From the NCBI GenBank assembly GCA_964482685.1, contig CAYZZA010000060.1:1-7314 (forward strand): a DNA stretch of 7,314 nt, read 5' to 3'. A program made the position numbers and the translations under genes. Below, in pieces: positions 1 through 7,136 of the stretch. The stretch's first letter is position 1. Every line of letters begins with the position of its first letter. The notes beneath the pieces were generated by a model that searched no databases, was not told where the DNA came from, and was given only the letters and a program-made list of their open reading frames with translations. Source of the DNA: CAYZZA01 sp964482685 (GTDB taxonomy: Bacteria > Bacillota > Bacilli > Lactobacillales > Carnobacteriaceae_A).

Positions 1-10
1 ATCCATTGCA

Positions 11-61
11 CTGAAAAAGTCGGGTTGTATTGAAACCTTTTTACATGTCAGGCTTTTTCTG
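11..61 (-). terminator. possible operon terminator downstream of crtO
   Basis: An imperfect inverted repeat follows the crtO stop codon by a few bases. GAAAAAG at 13-19 pairs with CTTTTTC at 53-59, and the pairing extends inward by one G-U and one C-G pair. Read on the minus strand the distal arm contains a run of five T, as in a rho-independent terminator. The loop is long (about 30 nt) and the stem is mostly A-T, so folding would be weak. The symmetry could equally serve a convergent gene outside the window. The call rests on position more than on stem quality. Confidence 0.3.
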
Positions 62-67
62 TTAAGA

Positions 68-559
68 CTACTCCATATTTCTTCTTTTGGTTCGAAGGCG
101 TATTTTTTCTAATCGAGGGCGATTGTAGCGCTGGATTAGAATAAAGGGCGCATTCACCACAACTGCATATCCTACCATCAACCAGCCTGCCCAAGGTGGG
201 TTCCATATGAAAAAGAGCGGAGCCGGAACGATTGACAGCCAATGCGTTAGCTCTGCTCGTCTTGTTTCTAGAATAAAACGTTTGATGCTTTCTTCATCTG
301 TCATCGAAAAACTTGTTAAATCATAGTTTCGCTTAAATAATTGTGTGCTATCAGGTACTTTGTCTTTCCATAAGCGAATCCACGTCCACTTTTGCCAAAA
401 GTGTCCATTTCTTTCCCAAGATGCCAAAGCAAACCAATGCTCTTTTTCTTCTAAAAAATCGGTAGATATCCGGCTTGCGCCAATCGAAATCGACAGATGG
501 AAAAAGAGCCATGCCAAACTATTCGAGACAATCATTTTCAAAACTGTGCCATTTTCCAC
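68..559 (-). CDS. crtO: CrtO, glycosyl-diaponeurosporenoate acyltransferase
   Basis: CrtO carries out the last step of staphyloxanthin-type synthesis at the membrane: it esterifies the glucose of glycosyl-4,4'-diaponeurosporenoate with a fatty acyl chain. The 163-residue product is close to the roughly 165 residues of S. aureus CrtO and shares its landmarks: NGHFWQKW (51-58), ETRRAELTHW (98-107) and QRYNRPRL (143-150). Hydrophobic stretches at about 7-27 and 108-142 suggest membrane segments; the C-terminus is strongly basic. The start chosen is GTG at 559. It lies 9 nt after GAAGGAG (569-575), and it makes the N-terminus match the S. aureus length up to the conserved R-I pair at residues 30-31. 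The in-frame GTG at 601 would add 14 residues lying partly inside crtQ and lacks a comparable ribosome binding site. It is the last gene of the operon, 14 bp after crtQ. Family assignment is firm; the acyl chain used is unknown. Confidence 0.93.
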   Translation of the reverse strand: MENGTVLKMIVSNSLAWLFFHLSISIGASRISTDFLEEKEHWFALASWERNGHFWQKWTWIRLWKDKVPDSTQLFKRNYDLTSFSMTDEESIKRFILETRRAELTHWLSIVPAPLFFIWNPPWAGWLMVGYAVVVNAPFILIQRYNRPRLEKIRLRTKRRNME

Positions 560-568
560 TGCTTCAAG

Positions 569-575
569 CTCCTTC
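569..575 (-). promoter_or_regulatory. ribosome binding site deciding the crtO start
   Basis: GAAGGAG on the minus strand overlaps the crtQ TGA stop (574-576) and is followed after 9 nt by GTG at 557-559. This spacing favours the internal GTG as the crtO start over the GTG at 601. It also implies that ribosomes ending crtQ translation help start crtO. Confidence 0.75.
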
Positions 576-1680
576 AAATATCCAGTTTTCGTCCTTTCCA
601 CATAACGCTTTTTTTTACATACGTCGCAAAAAAAGAACGTATGAAAATGATTAAAAAGAAAAAAAGCAATATGGGATAGATGAGAAAAAAGATTTCATTA
701 AAGTTTCCTGTCTTTCGCGCAAAAAGGGCGATTTGACACACATACACACTATAAATAAACAAAGAAAGGAGACTACCAGTGACGTAGTGCATCCATACAA
801 ACAGAATAAACAGACTTGGAATAGCTAGCGCACCAAACATCCATATGAGTAAAAGCACCCAAATCAAAGGGTGTGTTCCTTTGGATCCTGAGGCCATATG
901 CTTTGTCCAACCGTTCGCCAATTCTATAAAGCCGCTGCCGTACATTTGGAAACTAATGTGTCCCTTTCCTGTATATAAAGAAACAGGGAGTCTAGCTTTT
1001 TTAAAAGCTTCGCCTAAAGAAAAGCCTTCTACCAACGTATGTCTGGCTTGCTTATGGCCCCCAACGTGAAAGTACTCTTTTCTTGAGGCCAAAACGAAAG
1101 GACCGTATACCCCCGCTGGTTCAAGGCGATTGCCAAATACAGAGACGTGATTCATCCCTATAACAACCAAAATATTAAACCATGCTGAAAAATTCTCACT
1201 CAACTTTTTTATTTCATGATACGGTTGTACCGACACTACTCCTGTGGCCCCTTGGTTCTCATACGCATGTACCACGTATCCAAGAGACTCAGGTGTTTCA
1301 AACCATGTATCCGCATCTATAAAGAGACAGACATCTCCTGACGCAAACTTCGCTCCTTGCCAACATGCATTGGATTTCCCAGTCCACTCGCGTTCTCCTA
1401 ACGACAGAACGGTCGCTCCTTTAGCTTGCGAAATGGCACTTGTTTGATCGCTTGAATCATCGTCTGCAACAATGACTTCATGAATCGGATAAGTTTGTTG
1501 AGCAAGAGAGTCCAACAGTCGTGGGAGGTTTTTTTCTTCATTTCGTGCAGGAATAATAATGGACACCTTTCGTACTTCACCTACGACAGAACCTTTTGGC
1601 AAAGACGAATCTTGGTAAAACATTCCTACACCCGCAAGAAGACCGAGCAATCCTACGAGAACAAGTAGGAGTAGCCACAT
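574..1680 (-). CDS. crtQ: CrtQ, family 2 glycosyltransferase (4,4'-diaponeurosporenoate glycosyltransferase)
   Basis: CrtQ esterifies glucose from UDP-glucose to the carboxyl group of 4,4'-diaponeurosporenoate at the cytoplasmic face of the membrane. The 368-residue protein (S. aureus CrtQ about 375) opens with a hydrophobic anchor (about 2-22). A GT-A catalytic domain follows, with IIIPARNEE (41-49), DDDSSD (73-78) and the metal-binding DAD (122-124), then HVGGH (205-209) and VEGFSLGEAF (217-226). A QMYGSGF segment (245-251) follows, and two or three further membrane segments span about 270-347. The position where many GT2 enzymes have an E-D pair reads E218-G219. ATG at 1680 is preferred because AAGGA (1690-1694) lies 9 nt upstream; a GTG two codons earlier sits too close to it. 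It begins 15 bp after aldH. The glycosyltransferase family is certain; the substrate is inferred from the cluster and similarity to CrtQ. Confidence 0.93.
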   Translation of the reverse strand: MWLLLLVLVGLLGLLAGVGMFYQDSSLPKGSVVGEVRKVSIIIPARNEEKNLPRLLDSLAQQTYPIHEVIVADDDSSDQTSAISQAKGATVLSLGEREWTGKSNACWQGAKFASGDVCLFIDADTWFETPESLGYVVHAYENQGATGVVSVQPYHEIKKLSENFSAWFNILVVIGMNHVSVFGNRLEPAGVYGPFVLASRKEYFHVGGHKQARHTLVEGFSLGEAFKKARLPVSLYTGKGHISFQMYGSGFIELANGWTKHMASGSKGTHPLIWVLLLIWMFGALAIPSLFILFVWMHYVTGSLLSLFIYSVYVCQIALFARKTGNFNEIFFLIYPILLFFFLIIFIRSFFATYVKKSVMWKGRKLDI

Positions 1681-1689
1681 ATGCACACA

Positions 1690-1697
1690 TCCTTCCT
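1690..1697 (-). promoter_or_regulatory. ribosome binding site for crtQ
   Basis: AGGAAGGA on the minus strand overlaps the last base of the aldH TAG stop. Its AAGGA core ends 9 nt before the ATG at 1680, which supports that ATG over the GTG at 1686 as the start. Confidence 0.65.
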
Positions 1698-3096
1698 ACA
1701 TCAGTTGTTTTCGAAACCATTTCAATCCTTGTACGACTATCGACGAATATGGTGGATACATAAACGAGGTAGGAAGGACTGGGTGATACTCTAAGTGTGG
1801 TTGGACGTAACTGAAAGAGTAGATGCTTTCTTTCCCATGGTACCGGCCAAATCCACTTGTTCCAACACCTCCAAAGGGAATTCTGTCATTTCCAGCAAAC
1901 CGAACCACTTGATTGATGCTGATGGTGCCACTTTGCATATAGCTTTTAAAATAGTCAACATTTTGTTTATTTGTACTAAATAAATACGACACAAGTGATT
2001 GATTTTGATTGCCTACTTCTTTCAACAGGTCTTCATATTCTTTATATGGAACGACTACTAGAACGGGCCCAAAAATTTCCTCTTGAAGTACTGCACTTCC
2101 TGGTTGTGGATTTGTCAAGATGGTAGGGGCAACATAGCGTTCTTCTATGTGGACACTCCCTCCCACTTGGATATCTCCTTCTTTCATATACGCTTGGATG
2201 CGTGCAGCGTGTTCTTGGGTGACAATTCGGCTAAAATCCGAACTTAAGAAAGGCGCTTCTCCATAAAAATGACGCAGTTGTTTTTTTGCTTCTTTCAGGA
2301 AATAATCCAATGCTGTTTCCGGAACGTAGACCGTGTCAAAAGACACACACGTTTGTCCTGCATTAAAGTATTTCCCCCAGATAAGATTGCGAATAGTTTC
2401 TGGAGACATCCCTGATTCATCCACTACACAAATATTTTTTCCACCTAATTCAAGCAAGACGGGCGTGATATGAGCGGCCGCAGCTTCATACACTTTTTGT
2501 CCAACAGCAGAACTTCCTGTAAAAAAGAGAAAGTCCCAACGCATGCTTGTCAGTGCTCGGGCTACCGCAGCATCTCCTTCAATCACAGCGACTCGTTCAA
2601 TCGGAAAGTAGCGTCCAACAAGTTTTTTAAGTAGTTTACTTGTAGCAGGAGCAAACTCAGAGGGCTTGAGCACACAACTGTTTCCTGCAGCTAGCGCACC
2701 GATTACGGGCATGAGGGACAGTTGCAACGGATAATTCCAAGGCGCCAACACTAAAACCGATCCGTAAGGCAAGCGATTTTCTGACGTGCGTTCGAGCATA
2801 CCTAGCGAAAAGGTTGTTGCACGTGACGGTTGAAGCCATTTCTCCATATTGTGCAACATATTGTCTGTTTCATTTAACAACACCGCAATTTCTGACGCAA
2901 ATGCTTCCATCTCTGATTTCCCTAAATCAGAGATGAGTGCGTTTGTCCATTCACTTTCGTGGTGTAGAAGCATTTGTTTCATGCGTTTCAGTGAATGACG
3001 TCTTTCTTCCAAGGGATCTGGTTTAGACAACTCTTCTTTTACTTTTTGACGTTGTCTATGCTGCCATTTGAGCCAAGTTTCTTTTTGAATATTCAT
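1696..3096 (-). CDS. aldH: AldH, diaponeurosporenal (carotenoid) aldehyde dehydrogenase
   Basis: An NAD(P)-dependent aldehyde dehydrogenase of the class 3-like group, expected to oxidise 4,4'-diaponeurosporen-4-al to the carboxylic acid after CrtP has acted. The 466-residue protein is full length (S. aureus AldH about 459). Visible motifs in order are PWNYPL with N121, KPSE with K144 (cofactor binding), FTGSSAVG (192-199), LELGGK with the general base E216, NAGQTC with the catalytic nucleophile C250, EIFGP (340-344) and PFGGVGTSGFGRYHGK (407-422). The residues after C250 are VSFDT, where class 3 enzymes usually have VAPDY, a possible sign of altered substrate fit. The C-terminus is aromatic and basic, possibly membrane-associating. 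The ATG overlaps the crtP stop as ATGA, and only a weak purine-rich tract precedes it, so translation is probably coupled to crtP. In S. aureus the equivalent gene lies far from the crt operon; its presence here supports a pigment role. Family is certain, substrate inferred. Confidence 0.92.
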   Translation of the reverse strand: MNIQKETWLKWQHRQRQKVKEELSKPDPLEERRHSLKRMKQMLLHHESEWTNALISDLGKSEMEAFASEIAVLLNETDNMLHNMEKWLQPSRATTFSLGMLERTSENRLPYGSVLVLAPWNYPLQLSLMPVIGALAAGNSCVLKPSEFAPATSKLLKKLVGRYFPIERVAVIEGDAAVARALTSMRWDFLFFTGSSAVGQKVYEAAAAHITPVLLELGGKNICVVDESGMSPETIRNLIWGKYFNAGQTCVSFDTVYVPETALDYFLKEAKKQLRHFYGEAPFLSSDFSRIVTQEHAARIQAYMKEGDIQVGGSVHIEERYVAPTILTNPQPGSAVLQEEIFGPVLVVVPYKEYEDLLKEVGNQNQSLVSYLFSTNKQNVDYFKSYMQSGTISINQVVRFAGNDRIPFGGVGTSGFGRYHGKESIYSFSYVQPHLEYHPVLPTSFMYPPYSSIVVQGLKWFRKQLM

Positions 3097-4592
3097 CTTT
3101 TTTCTTCTTGTTCTTTAATTTTCTGAGCGGTTTGTTGGCCACTTAACGTCACCATCGGCATGCCTCCGCCTGGGTTGACCGTTCCCCCAACAAAAAAGAG
3201 ATTGTCATACACTTCACTCTTTTTAGGGTGTTTAAATCCTTTGTTTTTCTTTCGATCGGACAACGTTCCGTAAATAGCGCCCCGATTGGAATAGTAGGCT
3301 TCTTCAATATCTTCTGGAAACCACGTATTTTCCGTTACTGTATATTTACGTAAATCCGTTAACCCCATTCGCTCTAATTTATCTAGAACCCGTTCTCGCA
3401 ATGCGCCATATTCTTCCTCAGTAAATGGTTCATCGGGAATATAGGGAATATGTGGCAAAATCTTGATGTTCTCATGTCCTGGAAGCGCTTGGGTTGGATC
3501 TGTTTTATTGACATTCACTAAATAAATCGTTGGATCATCTGGCAATTCGTGCTTGTGGAATACTTGATCGTAATGATGATCTGGATTTTCTGAAAAGAAA
3601 AAATTATGATGCCCAAGTTGAGGGTATTCTTTGTTGACCCCTAAATGAATGACCATCCCTGAGCTAGCTGGCTGAAATTTTTTCTCTAATTGATCGAGTT
3701 TAGCTCTGTCTTCATGCAACAAGCGATCGTACGCCGGAATGACTTCCATATTGGAAACATAATAATCCGCTGTCAAGACACGCCCATCTTTTAATTGTGC
3801 CCCAACGATTGTCTCCTTATTATCCGTTAAAAGTTCTACGATTTCTTGGTCAGTGAAAAAATGTACACCTAGCTCTGTCCCTAATTTAACAAGCCCTTCC
3901 GCCAAATGGTGCATACCACCAGTGACATACCAAACACCTTGCATATGTTGCATATAAATCATCATATTTAAGACTGCAGGTGCGTCATGCGGTGAAGAGC
4001 CAACATACTTAATAAAGTATGCAAGCATTTCTTTAAAATGAGGATTGTCGATTCTTTTTTCAATGCCATCATACATAGATGAAAAATAATCAAATCCTGT
4101 CATCGCGTTTAGAATACCGTAATGTTGAAAGACTTCTTTTATATCATCTAACCCTTTTGAGAAATAACCATCTATCGTGATGTCGTATAATTTTCCTGCA
4201 TATGCCAGAAATTCACGGTAATCATCCATATCTTTTGCGGTTAATGCTGGATTTTCTTTTTCCATTTTTTCAAGATCACCATACAAATCCAGTTGCGTAC
4301 CATCTGGAAAAAAAGAACGCCATTCTAAATCAAGGCGTTCAATAGATACGTAGTCTTCCATTTTCTTTCCGCTCTTTTCAAAAAGCGTTTCAAAAATATG
4401 AGTCATTGTGAGAATAGAAGGACCTAAATCAAATCCAAACCCATCTTGATTGGCACGATTCAACTTTCCGCCTAAATGACTATTTTTTTCATACAAAGAG
4501 ACTTCAAATCCTTCTTGTGCCAAAGAAATAGCGGCTGAAATTCCGCCAAGTCCACCACCAATGACCAAGACTTCTTTTTTCGCTGTCACCAT
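3093..4592 (-). CDS. crtP: CrtP, diaponeurosporene oxidase (CrtNb type)
   Basis: An FAD-dependent oxidase of the phytoene desaturase superfamily that oxidises a terminal methyl of 4,4'-diaponeurosporene to the aldehyde, supplying AldH. The 499-residue product matches S. aureus CrtP (about 497) throughout. An N-terminal Rossmann motif IGGGLGG (11-17) is followed by acidic E35 at the end of the second beta strand, then GFGFDLGPSILTM (51-63) and RSFFPDGT (92-99). In the middle are YFIKYVGSS and WYVTGGMHHLA, and near the C-terminus SNRGAIYG and the FAD signature GGTVNPGGGMP (469-479). NPGGG in this signature, as in S. aureus CrtP, separates it from CrtN, which has THPGAG. ATG at 4592 follows AGGAGG (4601-4606) by 8 nt. 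It lies 39 bp after crtM and overlaps aldH by 4 bp. The literature also calls this family CrtNb. Whether one or both chain ends are oxidised cannot be read from the sequence. Confidence 0.94.
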   Translation of the reverse strand: MVTAKKEVLVIGGGLGGISAAISLAQEGFEVSLYEKNSHLGGKLNRANQDGFGFDLGPSILTMTHIFETLFEKSGKKMEDYVSIERLDLEWRSFFPDGTQLDLYGDLEKMEKENPALTAKDMDDYREFLAYAGKLYDITIDGYFSKGLDDIKEVFQHYGILNAMTGFDYFSSMYDGIEKRIDNPHFKEMLAYFIKYVGSSPHDAPAVLNMMIYMQHMQGVWYVTGGMHHLAEGLVKLGTELGVHFFTDQEIVELLTDNKETIVGAQLKDGRVLTADYYVSNMEVIPAYDRLLHEDRAKLDQLEKKFQPASSGMVIHLGVNKEYPQLGHHNFFFSENPDHHYDQVFHKHELPDDPTIYLVNVNKTDPTQALPGHENIKILPHIPYIPDEPFTEEEYGALRERVLDKLERMGLTDLRKYTVTENTWFPEDIEEAYYSNRGAIYGTLSDRKKNKGFKHPKKSEVYDNLFFVGGTVNPGGGMPMVTLSGQQTAQKIKEQEEKR

Positions 4593-4600
4593 TTATTCTT

Positions 4601-4606
4601 CCTCCT
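4601..4606 (-). promoter_or_regulatory. ribosome binding site for crtP
   Basis: A perfect AGGAGG on the minus strand stands 8 nt before the crtP ATG at 4592. It is one of the two strongest initiation sites in the operon. It directly follows a 10-bp palindrome, TACAATTGTA (4608-4617), for which I see no clear role. Confidence 0.8.
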
Positions 4607-4631
4607 CTACAATTGTATCTCCATATTTAGA

Positions 4632-5528
4632 CTAAGATTTTCTTAAATACGCTTTTACTTCTCGCAAGAGACGTTCTTTTTCAAGAAAAGAGACTGTCTG
4701 CTCACGACTAAAACAATCGTATTTTTTCTTACGTACAGCATCTAAAATTCCTCGATATACTTTCGCTGAGGTCAATACTGGCAAACGACTGTCTTCTTCA
4801 AACATAAATATTTGCTTTTGAAAAGCATCATATAAATATTCAGACCGCTGCGCAATTTCTTCCCACAAATTGATAAAAGATGGCGTGATCTCTTTCTTAA
4901 CTAGACTCTTATGAGAATATCCATGTTTTTCCATCAAATCACGCGGAAGGTACACGCGATTTATTTCTGTCAGGTCTTCTCCTACGTCTCGTAAAATATT
5001 GGTCAGTTGCATGGCAATACCTAGCGACACACCACTTTGTTTGATTTCTTCTGAAGGAGTAGATGCTAAGATAGGCACCAACATAAGCCCAACAGATCCA
5101 GCAACGTAATAACTATATGTTTCTAATTCTTCTAGAGTCTCTGGTTGTACAAATTCGATGTCTTGTCTTTGGCCATGCAATTGACTGTAAAAAGGTTCAA
5201 TGTCCATAGGATAGCGGGTAAATACATCGCGCAACGCTCTCCACACTGGAGTGCTTTTTTCCTGTCCATGTTCAAATAAACGCAATTCTTCTTCCAAACG
5301 ATCTAAACGATGCAGCTGTTCTTCTTTAGTAGTTGCTTCATCCACTGCATCATCTGCATCTCTACAGAATGCGTAAACAGCATAGACCGCTTCTGCTTGG
5401 TTTTTAGGCAATTTGGAAAAAGCGTAGTAAAAACTTTTTGAATGTCGCTTAATCACCTCTTGGCAAAACAAATAATCTTGTGCCAATTGTTGTTCCTTTG
5501 TTGTTTGAAGAGCATCGCTGTCGTGCAT
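4632..5528 (-). CDS. crtM: CrtM, dehydrosqualene (4,4'-diapophytoene) synthase
   Basis: A trans-isoprenyl head-to-head synthase that condenses two farnesyl diphosphates, through presqualene diphosphate, to dehydrosqualene, the first committed C30 carotenoid. The 298-residue protein (S. aureus CrtM about 287) has the all-helical squalene/phytoene synthase signatures. HSKSFYYAF (29-37) is followed by the first Asp-rich motif in CRDADDAVDE (D59, D60, D63), then YVAGSVG (141-147), and the second motif NILRDVGED (177-185, with D181 and D185) running into RVYLPRD (191-197). Both Mg-diphosphate binding motifs are intact, so it should be active. ATG at 5528 follows AAGGAGG (5535-5541) by 6 nt, and crtN ends 29 bp upstream. 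Motifs alone do not separate C30 from C40 synthases; the C30 call rests on overall similarity to CrtM and on the CrtN, CrtP, CrtQ and CrtO neighbours. Confidence 0.94.
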   Translation of the reverse strand: MHDSDALQTTKEQQLAQDYLFCQEVIKRHSKSFYYAFSKLPKNQAEAVYAVYAFCRDADDAVDEATTKEEQLHRLDRLEEELRLFEHGQEKSTPVWRALRDVFTRYPMDIEPFYSQLHGQRQDIEFVQPETLEELETYSYYVAGSVGLMLVPILASTPSEEIKQSGVSLGIAMQLTNILRDVGEDLTEINRVYLPRDLMEKHGYSHKSLVKKEITPSFINLWEEIAQRSEYLYDAFQKQIFMFEEDSRLPVLTSAKVYRGILDAVRKKKYDCFSREQTVSFLEKERLLREVKAYLRKS

Positions 5529-5534
5529 ACGCCC

Positions 5535-5541
5535 CCTCCTT
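5535..5541 (-). promoter_or_regulatory. ribosome binding site for crtM
   Basis: AAGGAGG on the minus strand lies 6 nt before the crtM ATG at 5528, within the 29-bp gap after the crtN stop. It suggests crtM is initiated efficiently and independently of crtN termination. Confidence 0.8.
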
Positions 5542-5557
5542 CGTCATCAATGATTTG

Positions 5558-7063
5558 TTACGTCGCAGTTCCATCATCTAACATGAGTTCCCCTACTGCT
5601 ATTTTAGCAGAGGTCAACACGATTGGAACACCTGCTCCTGGGTGCGTGCTGCTCCCAGTAAAGTACAAATTCTCACAGTGTGTTGCCTTGCTTTGCGGAC
5701 GCAAGTGATTGCTTTGAGAAAGTGTTGGTTGTAGGCCGAAAGTAGCACCATTATACGCATTGAATTTGGTTTTAAAATCCTCAGGTGTGATTACAGTTTC
5801 AACAGAAATTTCTTGTTCAACATTCTTAAATCCTGGGAGGTTTTTCAATTTACTCATGACTTTTTCTTTATAATAGGCAATCACCTCTTCTGTCCACTCA
5901 TATTTAGAGACTGACAATTCAGAGACTGGAATCAAAATATATAACCCATCTTTGCCTTCTGGTGCCATCGATGGATCTAATTTTGATCCTATATGAAGAT
6001 AAAAAGATGGATCATCCAATCGATCGCCTGAGAAAATTTGTTCTAAATTCGTGTCTAAATCTTGTGAAAAGACAAAATTATGAATGTGCTCAAGTTCTTC
6101 ATATTTTTTGTCCATTCCCATGTAAAACACTAGACAAGAGCAAGAGTATTTCATGCTGTCTATTTTTTTATCTGTGTATCTTCCTTTAGCCGGTTTATCT
6201 AGCACTAAATTTTTCATCGCATAAGGGAAATCAGCATTGCAGAGAACAAAATCAGAATGAATATGAGTATCGTTGATTCGGATTCCTTTTGCGTAACCAT
6301 CCTCAATCAATATTTCATCAACGGATTGATTGTAATGAATCGTTCCACCCATTTCTACAAACAGTCGTTCCATTGCTTTGGCCATGGTAAACATGCCGCC
6401 TTTTATAAACCAAATCCCATATAACATTTCAATCAACGGAATAATCGTATAAAGAGATGGTCCATTTTTAGGTGATACACCAATATACAATGTCTGAAAA
6501 CTAATCATTTGATGAATACGCTTGTCTTTAATAAATTTCGAGATTGATTTGTCTGCGGAATCAAACGTTTTTAGTTTTAGTCCTTGTTTGAGTGTATTGT
6601 AGTTGTAAAAGTCTCGTTTATTTCGAAATGGTTTTTGAATAAAATGATCTTTTGCGATTAAAAAACGCTTATAGGTGTCTTGCATGTAATCTAAGAAACC
6701 TGCTGCATCATCTGGATCAATGGCTTCAAAAGTCTCCATCAACTTTACTAAATCAGAAGACACGTCCAGCTTTTCTTTTCCTTCGTCAAAAAAAGCTGAA
6801 TACATTGGATCTAGTCGTTCCATTGGAATGTAGTCATCTGGATCACGTCCTGTTAATTCGAATACTTCTCTATATAGCTCAGGCATCATGACAATAGTTG
6901 GTCCTAAGTCAAATCGATACCCGTCTAGTTCAACCGTGTTCATCTTTCCACCCGGTGTGGATTCTTTTTCATAAATAGTCACGTCGTACCCTGCATGTTG
7001 TAGGCGTATCGCGGACGCTAACCCAGCAGCTCCGGCGCCAATCACCGTAATTTTCTTTTTCAT
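5558..7063 (-). CDS. crtN: CrtN, 4,4'-diapophytoene (dehydrosqualene) desaturase
   Basis: An FAD-dependent desaturase that introduces conjugated double bonds into dehydrosqualene, giving yellow 4,4'-diaponeurosporene at the membrane. The 501-residue product matches S. aureus CrtN (502) along its length. The Rossmann motif VIGAGAAGL (7-15) has its acidic partner at E32, followed by FDLGPTIVMMPE (51-62), YIGVSPKNGPSLYTIIPLIEM (193-213), FIKGGM (219-224) and the C-terminal FAD signature GSSTHPGAGVP (470-480), then LTSAK. The THPGAG form is that of CrtN and not of CrtP. ATG at 7063 is chosen because GAAGGA (7070-7075) precedes it by 6 nt and the GxGxxG motif then sits at the expected distance from the N-terminus. 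An in-frame GTG at 7105 would add 14 charged residues and is unlikely. It is the first gene of the operon. How many desaturations it performs (neurosporene or lycopene level) cannot be seen. Confidence 0.95.
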   Translation of the reverse strand: MKKKITVIGAGAAGLASAIRLQHAGYDVTIYEKESTPGGKMNTVELDGYRFDLGPTIVMMPELYREVFELTGRDPDDYIPMERLDPMYSAFFDEGKEKLDVSSDLVKLMETFEAIDPDDAAGFLDYMQDTYKRFLIAKDHFIQKPFRNKRDFYNYNTLKQGLKLKTFDSADKSISKFIKDKRIHQMISFQTLYIGVSPKNGPSLYTIIPLIEMLYGIWFIKGGMFTMAKAMERLFVEMGGTIHYNQSVDEILIEDGYAKGIRINDTHIHSDFVLCNADFPYAMKNLVLDKPAKGRYTDKKIDSMKYSCSCLVFYMGMDKKYEELEHIHNFVFSQDLDTNLEQIFSGDRLDDPSFYLHIGSKLDPSMAPEGKDGLYILIPVSELSVSKYEWTEEVIAYYKEKVMSKLKNLPGFKNVEQEISVETVITPEDFKTKFNAYNGATFGLQPTLSQSNHLRPQSKATHCENLYFTGSSTHPGAGVPIVLTSAKIAVGELMLDDGTAT

Positions 7064-7069
7064 GTATAT

Positions 7070-7075
7070 TCCTTC
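7070..7075 (-). promoter_or_regulatory. ribosome binding site deciding the crtN start
   Basis: GAAGGA on the minus strand ends 6 nt before ATG at 7063. This fixes the crtN start there and not at the upstream in-frame GTG (7105). Confidence 0.7.
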
Positions 7076-7106
7076 TTTCTCATTTTTTCTTTCTGTTGAT
7101 GTCACT

Positions 7107-7136
7107 TATATAGATAGAAATGGTATAAAGATTGAA
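7107..7136 (-). promoter_or_regulatory. candidate sigma-A-like promoter for the crt operon
   Basis: On the minus strand TTCAAT (7136-7131) is followed after 18 bp by TATATA (7112-7107). A start near 7100 would give a leader of about 37 nt ending in the crtN ribosome binding site. The -35 half matches the consensus at only three of six positions, and the region is so AT-rich that chance matches are expected. Position is the main support. Confidence 0.3.

Noticed and set aside
560..601. GTG at 601 as crtO start
   Set aside because: The added residues are encoded in part by the overlapping crtQ end, and the better ribosome binding site and family length support GTG 559.
4608..4617. 10-bp palindrome TACAATTGTA between crtM and crtP as an internal promoter or operator
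   Set aside because: A -10 of TACAAT here would start transcription at the crtP ribosome binding site and has no acceptable -35; the palindrome is short and AT-rich enough to be chance.
4633..4645. Small inverted repeat TAAGA/TCTTA at the end of crtM as an internal terminator
   Set aside because: The stem is only 5 bp, AT-rich and overlaps the stop codon, with no T-run after it, so it is unlikely to stop transcription.
7064..7105. Upstream GTG at 7105 as crtN start
   Set aside because: The ATG at 7063 has a well-placed GAAGGA and gives the normal CrtN N-terminus; the 14 extra residues are charged and have no counterpart in the family.
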